A stretch of 64,000 bases of DNA from Saturnia japonica (Eukaryota > Arthropoda > Insecta > Lepidoptera > Saturniidae). The notes beneath the pieces were generated by a model that did not search any database, was not told where the DNA came from, and saw only the letters and a program-made list of their open reading frames with translations. The stretch spans positions 7,998,001 to 8,062,000 of the forward strand of contig CM065318.1 of the NCBI GenBank assembly GCA_033032175.1, written 5' to 3'. The position numbers and the translations under genes were made by a program. This document shows, piece by piece, positions 46,901 through 57,000 of the stretch (within the stretch, counting starts at the first letter, position 1; each line of letters begins with the position of its first letter).

Positions 46901-47939
46901 TGGTATGGTATTTAGATTATGGTATATGGTATTATTGGTAGAGTGATGACTCTTGCCAGAACTTCCGTCCATAGGTCCTCGCATTCTTGATCAATATTTT
47001 CTTTGCGGGCTTCAAGAGTTTAAGGCTTGTTGACATAGACTCGTGACTTCAAGAAAAGAAGTATGGAACGATTAAATCTAACGATCTTGCCGACCAATGC
47101 AAATCACGAAAACTAGAGATTAGGCGACCCGGAAATGCAGACCTCAGAATTTAAATTCAATACAATAAGACGCTTAATTGAAAAAGTAATTCCGTTAGAA
47201 TGATAGGTATTCTGGGTATTAAAATTATTTACGATAATATTATTTTACAAATCATCATAACGAAAAACCCAAGCACTTAAATAATATGTCTATTAAAATA
47301 TATCGATTTCCTAGGGTGAAAAAAAAAACGATTAAAACTGAAACCCGAGAAAATCAAGATTCGATTTTTTTCTGTTTTGAAAAGAACCATAAAATTATTT
47401 ACAATTAGTTCGATGTACCCAAATACATGTAAAGAAATTATAGTATTTCAAGCAATTACTCAAAAACTCGCGAGAAAGAACGAATACGGTCTTTTAAACC
47501 GCGATTTTTTGTGAATCGATTCATCAGATATCCACTCGCAACGAGTTTAAAATCGATATTAATCGGAAAGAATCGCCATCCCTAACAAAGCTGGTGGTTA
47601 TAGGACCAATAATCCTAGTACAGATGGCACCATTCCGATTATTAAATACACATATGCATGGTCCACTCCTTCCTCCCAGGAGGAGGGGAACGTGCATATG
47701 AGTATATATTAGTTAGCTCGAATTTTCATAACATTAGGGAATTAGTTAGATCGCGACTTTTTTGCATTCGCGACGACCGCCCGAGCCGAGGTTCGGCCAC
47801 TCTGGCACCCTCGTGCGGGTCGTCACAAACTTTCGCGGCTGAGTGCCCTAAGCGCTCGCCCCCAAGTCCGGTGAAGCTGTAAAAGCCGCAGCGGCTCTGT
47901 TTGACGATAGGGCCCCTAAGGCTAACAGTGTAGTCAGTT

Positions 47940-48004
<65 letters not shown>

Positions 48005-51000
48005 CAGATGGCAATAAAAGTCGTTTAAAAAACAAAGCTGGTACCCCCTCAAGCAAATAGCGAATGCCAGGGGCCTAGTACTGTCGTCCGCGCCCCTGAA
48101 GGACCTTTTTAGTTTGTTGTACCGAAACCTACTACTATTCCTGATCCGTAATGACGAGTGAACTCACTGTACGCACGAACAGGGTTACCAACTCGATAAC
48201 ACTGTTGGCGTAAATGGCGTCTTAAAAACAGTTAGATTGTTGGGCATTTTGAAAAATAGTGCCAAAATCTGTTCTGAAAGAGACTTGTAGTAGAATTTGA
48301 GTGCGCGGATGTGTAATGACTTGCATATTTAGTGGGCAACACACACAAAATAGAATTTGTTTACAATTCTGCCAAGACAGTTCATTTTTAAACAGGCTAT
48401 AATTTTATATGATATAAAATAAAATCGTTTCAGCAACAATTTTCAAAGAATGTCAATGACAATTAAAAACCAGTTCAATTTTCAACAAAGTTCCTGAAAA
48501 TATCTAAATGCTTAAACATTAATATATTACTTATTACCAATAATAAAATTTCATTTGTTTAATGGCTTAATTTTTCAGATCAATTTTGTAAATCGTTGTT
48601 ATATACCATCACGCCTGTATCCCCGAAGGGTTAGACAGAAGTGAACTAATGTACACTCACAATTCGCCGGGTATGGTTTTAGGTCTCATGAAATAGGGGG
48701 CGAGCCTATTGCCATTAATCGAGCACAAAGCTAAACTCCGAGCGGCTACTGAGAACTTCATAGAAAACCCCAATAAATTATATTATAGTTATTATAAAAT
48801 TATATACAGTCATCTTCACTGCCATCTTTTTTATATAATAACGTAATATTATTAGAATACATATTATTCGTTTTTATTTATCTATTTATTTCACTGGTAA
48901 TGCCCTACAGAAGTATAAACTTAACTATAAACTTAGAGCGTTTTGTCCTGTCAATCATAATATTTAGTTCTAGGTTCTGTATGTTACATTTCTTTGCAAG
49001 ACTTGTTATAATAGTACCAAATCGAAAGTGCTATGTTGGCAACTGTGCGCGCGAATCGTGCTACCACCCGTCACTCGCGGCGGTCATCCATCGTTTATTT
49101 TAATCACAAGAATGCTTGTTGTTAAAGATCCTTAGCAGATAGCCATATGCTATCGCTGACTTTTTTGTAGGCTTTTTTAAGATCTACAGTTATGCAGTAC
49201 ATCAATTTGATATATATCTTACTGTTTACTCAGTGTAAATACCAAAAGCGTCTTTTTTTCTAATTGATTCACCATTATCGTCACTGCTTATTTATTATTT
49301 TACTTTATGTAACAAAATATCCTATAACTTGGCTACATAACATAGCTACGAAATATAAATAAAATCATGTAATTTTGTTAAATGGTTTTCGCATGAAAAG
49401 AACATAAACGGACAGATAGACAGAGATACGTTGAGCATTGTAATATGTATGTATAGATATACAAGTATAAAAAGTTTTTTAAAAGAGCTGTATAATTGTT
49501 TAAAAGACATAATTAATAGTTACCTGCAACGAACTGACGAGGTCCAGCGTAACGTCACCTATCCTATCGAGGTGCTTAGCATCCTTCATATCAACTACTT
49601 TAGACCAATTCTCTTTGACGGACTCTATAGTAACCAAATCAGAAATTTTCTTCCTGTAACATTTATTTTATATAAATGAAAATTATTAAAAGTATATTTA
49701 AATAAGGTTAGCCAAAATGCAAGTTTGCAATTATTTTTTTAAATTTTAATTTTCTTTAGTTACTTTTATTGCTAAGGATACGCCAGTCCAACCATAACTT
49801 CTACTACTTACCAACAAGAACCATAAATTATAAATAATAACCTCGGAAATTCTCGGAAGGAAGACTTCATTAATTAAAAAGAGAACTTAAAAGAACTACA
49901 GAACATTCTGGAAGCATCCAATGTCAGTTCTGTCAGAACGCTGAGATACACACCCACATCGCCGACATAATTTTATATTTATTGGCAAATGCTATTCTAT
50001 GATTATGATTTCTAGAACCTTCCATTAAAAAGAGATGGACAATAAATTTGAATGTCATGATTTAGAATTTTCATACAGCACTAGGTACATTTCAATGAGT
50101 CGTGTCTACAATAAATATTCATGTTGAATTTCATGAAAATGTTTTTGCTTATATTACAAGGTTCTTAAATCGTAGGTGAGCTTCACACAACTGTTGCATA
50201 TTAAATATATGTATATTGCTAAACTAAATTACCTTACACGATACTCAAACTAACTTTACAGTTAACAAAAGATTGTATTATGAAATACGTACTTAAGCAC
50301 TGTTCCTGTACTCCTGACCAAATGGAGTTTGCTAGCAAATCCCAAAGTGGAGTCTATAATTATACCAGACTCTGGGAATGACTCGTGGACCATGTATGCC
50401 TGTGAAGAGTCAATATAAAGATTAGACCATTAATATAAAAGAAAATACTTTTTAATTGAAACATTCATTACAAAAAATCAAAAGGCAAGAGAAGAACCAG
50501 ACTTGTATAAGACTATAATACATTATATCATCAGCAATTGTCTTGTTTTAGATTTGAGTATTGAAGTACAATTCATACAAGTAATAAAACACTAATAATT
50601 CTAACGTAACACATATTAGGAGTCATAAAATGGAGAGGATAATAGGTCTTTTACCTATGAAATTGCCGTTCTGCAGTACTGGCCAATTCAAATCAAAATA
50701 ATTTTTGTTTTGCTAAGAATTCTAATTTGAAATTAATTTTATTTTAAAAACATGGAATCTTTTTCCAAAAGTAGTCATTTGTTTATTGATTAGTGTTACA
50801 TTTTCATCGCATCTCAATCTTTTTTGTCATCATGGATTCGTTAAAAATTCGAGTAATTATGAAATATGAGTACCGTCATGGCAGCAACGCGGCACAAGCG
50901 GCACGCAACATCAACGACGTTTACGGAGCTAACACTACAAACCAACGCACCACCTGTTATTGGTTTGCTCGCTTCCGTTCTGGGAATTTCGACCTGAAAA

Positions 51001-54000
51001 ATGAACCTCGCGGTCGTCCGAAGACTTTGGTCGACAATTACGAATTAAAGGCGATTGTGGAAGCTGATGATACACAATCTACGGCTGAATTAGCAGCAGC
51101 TTTCGACGTTAGCGTCAAAACAATATTGGTCCATTTGCGTCAAATTGGCAAGGTAAAAAAGCTTGACAAATGGGTGCCCTACGAACTCAATGATCGCCAG
51201 CGCGAAGTACGCGTCGAGACGTGCCTTGCACTGCTCAACAGACACACAAATGAAGGAATTTTGAACCGCATTGTTACCTGCAATGAAAAATGGATTCTGT
51301 TTGATAACCGCAAGCGCTCAGCAAGTTGCTTGGATCCTGGTTCAGCACCTAAACAATGCCCTAAACGAAAATTTACCCCTAGAAAAATGATGGTCACTGT
51401 TTGGTTGTCTAGCGCCGGTGTGATTCATCACAGCTTCTTAGCAAACGGGGTGAACATTACTGCAGATGTCTACTGTGAAGAACTGAACACAATGATGGAG
51501 AAGCTGGCACATCTCCAACCAGCATTGGTCAATTGCTCGTCTCCGCTGCTCCTGCACGACAACGCGCGACCTCATACTGCACAGCAGACGGTCTCCAAGT
51601 TGCAAGAACTGGGGTTGGAAGTTCTCCGCCATCCGCCCTACTCACCAGACCTTGCGCCTACAGACTACTACTTTTTCCAGAATTTGGATAACTCCTTGGC
51701 GGGGAAAAAATTCAATACCCGAGAGGCAGTACAAAATGCCTTTGAAGAATTTGTTGCCTCCCGTCCAGCTGATTTCTTTAAGAAGGGCATCAATAAACTG
51801 CCACTGCGCTGGCAAAGATGCATTGATTGCATGGGTGATTACTTCGATTAATACAAATAAAAAATACATTAAAAAAATTCGTTTGAAATTTTTCATACAA
51901 AACGGCAATTTCATAGGTAAAGACCTAATATTTATTACATAAGTTCATTCTAAAATATTTTTAATGTTGCACTTCTTTTGGCGCGTTTATTGGATGGTAA
52001 AACTGAGAGCTGCGCGCGAATCACGTGACGGAAGTGAACAAGATGAAGATGAAGGTTATCAACGGTAATAGTGTGATTTCATTTTAATGACTTTTAATTT
52101 TAAATTTAAATAATGTTTATTAATACAATGGTAAATAATTTCTACATAAAAAAAGTTGAAGTGTCAGTTTGTAATGTCAAAATAACAGCTTTTTACTAAA
52201 TGCATATGAAAGTATTACCTACTTATAACAAAAAACCTTTTTTTTGTCCATCTGTCTGAGTTTGTTCCGGGTAATCTCCGAAACGGCTGGACCGATTTTC
52301 ACGTCACTTTCACTGGCAGATAGCCGATGTTATAAGGAGTAACTCAGACTACTTTTATGTTAGAAAAATAATTAGGGTTCCAAGTATATAAAATTATAAG
52401 CATTTTTATCTTCTTTAAAATAAATGGCGGGCGACCCCAGTGGGTGGAAACGGGGTCACCACAATACCGATGACATTTTGTATTGCACACGAGCGGAAGC
52501 GAGGGAAAATCTAGTTACAATAATAAAAGTTAATAAAATGAATTTACACTGTTATCACTGAATGCTAACTTCATTATGTTATTAGTGCGCGGGTTAAAAA
52601 TAGAGATAATTATGTTTTGTTACGCCAAAGAAGTATAACATTTAACGCGCGTAATTAAGTACAAACAATTTTTATTTTATTTTTTTATATAAAGTGTGTA
52701 TCTTGTGCGTACCTTCTGATTACCAATTAAAAATCATAACACCGCTTCGTACTTACAACAACAGGTGCAATCAATTCTGGCTTCATCGCCTCGAACATTT
52801 CTGGAGGCAGAATATCTTCAGTGAGACGTGACGCAGCAGTGGGAACTATGGTGTTCACTTTGATGTTGTATTTGGCGCCTTCGATAGCCAACGTATTTGC
52901 AAGTCCAACTAAACCAAGTTTCGCAGCACTAAGAGTAATTAACACTAATTAATATACGTGACCTTTGAGAAAAATCCTTATAAGTGAAAACTTTATGACC
53001 TTTTTTGTGAAATTAGCTTCCTTTTTAAAATAACAATAATTGACTTTTCATATTCGCTTATACTCTAAAAGCATTTACATATACGCATAAATCATGATAA
53101 TTATCTAACAAAAAACAATGCCCGATCCACACGTTTGCCAAACCTCGGCAAACATGAACAAATTCAAACGAGTGGATAGAGCGTTTGCCTTGGCTTACGA
53201 TCGATCCGAACTAAGTCAGTATTTGATGCACAAATCAAAAGAGTTTAAGGCAAGGGCTTGCAATGCGACCACACGTTTGTGCGTAGTTAATACCTATTGC
53301 TTGCGCAAAATAAATAATCGATAAATAACTGAAAGACACCTAGTATGGCTTCTGTGAATTTTTAACCATATCTTCGTTGATGAATTTTACGTATCCTATC
53401 ATTTTTACTCATTTAATTTTGCTTATTTTTACAATAAAAATAGATTAAACCAAATGCTATACCCGATACAAGGTCGACGTCCGTCATGTTTGCTTATCCA
53501 AAACATACTGGCAAATGCGTGGATACCAATGTTTGGCTTGCTTATTAATTTTACCCAAGAGTTTGTAGAAAGGTTTGAAGTTTGCAGCAAGTGGCAAACG
53601 TGTGGATCTGGTATAATCGTACAATAGCAGAGAATAATTAAACAAATACACAATATTCAAAAAGGACTAGTTAAAATAACAATCAACAAACAATAAAATG
53701 GTACCTGTAATTTGCCTGGCCAAAGTTACCAAACAACCCTGCATTGCTTGATGTCATTATGACACGACCATACTTCTGTTTCCTGAAGAGTTCCCATGCT
53801 GCCTGAGTAGTTTTGAATCCACCCTTGAGATGGACTGCTTGTATAAGATCCCAGTCCTAAATCATAAGGAATTATGTTGCTTTAAAAAACCAAATAACCC
53901 TACAAGGTAGTGTTCTGAGTGTGATTTGAAAACATAATTTAAATGACATTAATTTTTCTTCAATATTCTTTAAATTTTGAATAAAAAATAACCATAGGTA

Positions 54001-57000
54001 TATTACGGAGCTACTCAACTACTTAAAACAAAAAAAAAAATCAGAACTAAGTATGTATTTAGATTCATCAAAGAAAAAAATAATCGTTTTCAGTATTAAT
54101 AAAAAGTTAAATATAATATTTTTTCTTTTTTTCATTCAAACAAGTATAAAATATCAGGCAGATGAAGACACTGCATTGTCCACACATAATGTTTAAAATT
54201 ACGTTAATGTGAGATTTTTATGTTTGTTACGTCATGATGACCTGTTTCGATGTATTTTGGCAGAGATCATTTAAAGTTTGAAGAATATAGTAAGTACCTA
54301 CATGAAATTTAATGATGACAATGTTGAGAGAATTAATGTTATTGTTTAAACATAATACAAAAAATAATTTCAACATAAAACAAAATAGTAAAAAACTGTT
54401 TTTCACATCACATTTATAGGGGAATTGTTTGAAGCACAGACCAGTCATGAAGTGGTATGAAATATAGTTGAATAATTAATGTGTAAAACATAAATGCAAA
54501 TTAAATTAAATGTTAATTACCTATATAATTATAAAGTATAATCAGTCAAAACTTTGTGATACATCAGTGATACTTTTTATATTAAATTTTACCTAAGATA
54601 GCACATATTCTGCTTAAACCCATATTATGTCTATTAGCAAGAAAAAGTATACAGAAGGAAATATTTATACCTGTTCGGACATTTTCGTGAAGCTCTTATC
54701 ACGCAGTATGCCAGCATTATTTATAATGATATCTATTCTGCCAAAGTTGTCAATTGCTGTTTTAATAATCTTCTCCCCTTCCACAACGGAGTTATAATCA
54801 GCAACAGCAACTCCACCTAGTTGAAATAGTTACTGTATATTATTTTTTCTAAACTAAAGCCTATACAAGTTTTTTTTTCTTTGAACTGACTATACTGTAA
54901 GTCTTAAAGGCTGGCATCTATTAGCAGCGGATCGGGGCGGATCGTATCGGAACGGGCCGCTGCGCCACGCCACTTCGATACTCTTAAGTCCATTAGGCAC
55001 GGGGCGCGAACACATGCGCGCGTATTCGCCTGCCTGCGTCGACTAGTCATAGTCATTGTCGGGGCGACAAATGCGTTAAAGAAACATATAATTATTTGTT
55101 GAAAATTCATATATAATTCCTAGATAAACAGCCTCAAAATTAAAAATAATAATTTCTCAAAACTATCTGTTTCCGTACTTTTCCTTGGGGATTACCTCTA
55201 ACGCTCCACCACGCTTCCCCACCCCTTCACAGCACCTGAATTCAGCGGTAGCGATTCTAAAGTCCAACGTTTAAAATTTAGAATCATATGGCATACGGAG
55301 GGGAATGGGAGTAGTCAGGGAAGGGGGAACAAGCTACCCCTAAACCTCTGACACTACTCCCATTCAAAGTAATCCACCTAGCCCGAGTTCTTAGTAATTA
55401 AAGTTTCAAGGTCGAATTCGAAATTTCGATGTTTAGTATTGTTTTTGCATGCCGAGCTGTAGAAGAAGGTACAGAGAGGGTTAAGGAAGAAATTCCTCAT
55501 ATTCTGATACCATTCCCGTGCAAAAGTAAGCCCTGGCCAGAGTTATGGGCGGATCAAAGTTTCAAAGTCAAATTTGAAATTTTGGAAGTTGAACTGAGAA
55601 TAACAATAACAAATGATAAAATTTGGAGTAAGCACTCGCAGGGCGTCATCGTGCCGCGGCGGAACGCTCGCTTCTCCGTTCTTTTCCCCATCAAAAGAAA
55701 CCTAACATTACCTATTCACTTTTTATTGGTTAAGCCTTAGGTAAAACTACAGTACCACTTTTTTTAAGAATATTATTTATAGTATTTATTGATTGATGTA
55801 GGTGTTTATTTTGTGAAAATCCATCATTAATACTTAATCCGAATTTTTTTTTGCTACTTCCGCCTGCAATAGATCAACAGCAGTTTTCGTCTTCCCACAA
55901 CATAAAAACTTATAATTAGTAAGACAATGATATTATAATTAAAGAAAGTAATAAATAATAATAATAATGAAATATTTAGTACTTAAATACTAATAATAAT
56001 TATAAATAACTAAAAAATATGAATCGTATCTAAAAAATGGTGAGATTTGAAACAACCGCAATCGATGACACGTGTTTCGCCTCTCAACAAGGCATCCTCA
56101 GATCAATGTTGACTCCTCCGAAGCTAGCGAACGATTGAGCGCCGTACCAATCGAATTCTTCTCGCGCATCTTCCTGTGGGAGTTGCACGGGGAAACCATT
56201 TCAGAGCTAAGCTCTCTTTGGTGGCAGTCTTCGACACCCGCAGCAGCGGGTACTTCTTGTTTTCTTTAGGAAGTCGCCCGATAAACGGGTGGCACCTGTG
56301 GGTCGTCGGTGATGTTCAGTCGCTAGCCACCTTCTAGGTGTAGGGCCTGGATCTGGTGCGATGCGCGCGTTCGGTTTTCCTCCTCTCTAGGCTAGATCTG
56401 TGGTAATTTCGTTTAGGGCTCTTCGTATATAGGGCATCGTGTCTATTCCGCCGCCCTTTCGAGCGGCTTCGATGATACTTAGGAGAATCTATTTGGTTTG
56501 CGCCAGAGCTTCTGCGTCTTGGGCATCCAGTGGTCGGAAGGGTGCAGATGACACTTTGGCGCCATGAACCTTCGACTTCCTCCTCGGTGGGCATTTCTTT
56601 ATGGGTCGGGGCCTGCCGTCTCGTTCCACCGGATTATTGGCAGGCGTCATCAGTGACGATGATGCCACCTCTTCAACGGTGGTTATCGGAGGCAGTGCCC
56701 AGCCTCTGTAGTCCGGTCGTTTTGTGGTTCTAGATACAGCCCCCACTCTGGTGTTGCGCAACTTTCTGCGGTAAACCGGGCACCGTTTGTAGTTGGCCGG
56801 ATGCGGTCCGCCGCAGTTTGTGCAAATGGGTGGCTGCTCTTTAGGCCGTTTGCAATCCAGTGCGAAGTGTGGGACCCGCACTGGACGTGCGCGTTCGGTG
56901 GCCTCTTCAGCTTTTTAGTTATCTCTTCTAGATGGACATTCCATTGTGGAAAATTATCCACAACTAACGGAGGATATCTTTGCTTTTGGTCTGATATTGG

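Noticed and set aside
51179..51914. ORFs antisense to the intact mariner transposase
   Set aside because: Shadow frames; the plus-strand transposase accounts for the region.
53118..53653. Two opposite ORFs starting with a similar PDPHVC motif
   Set aside because: The likeness comes from the 17-bp inverted repeat at both ends, not from related proteins.
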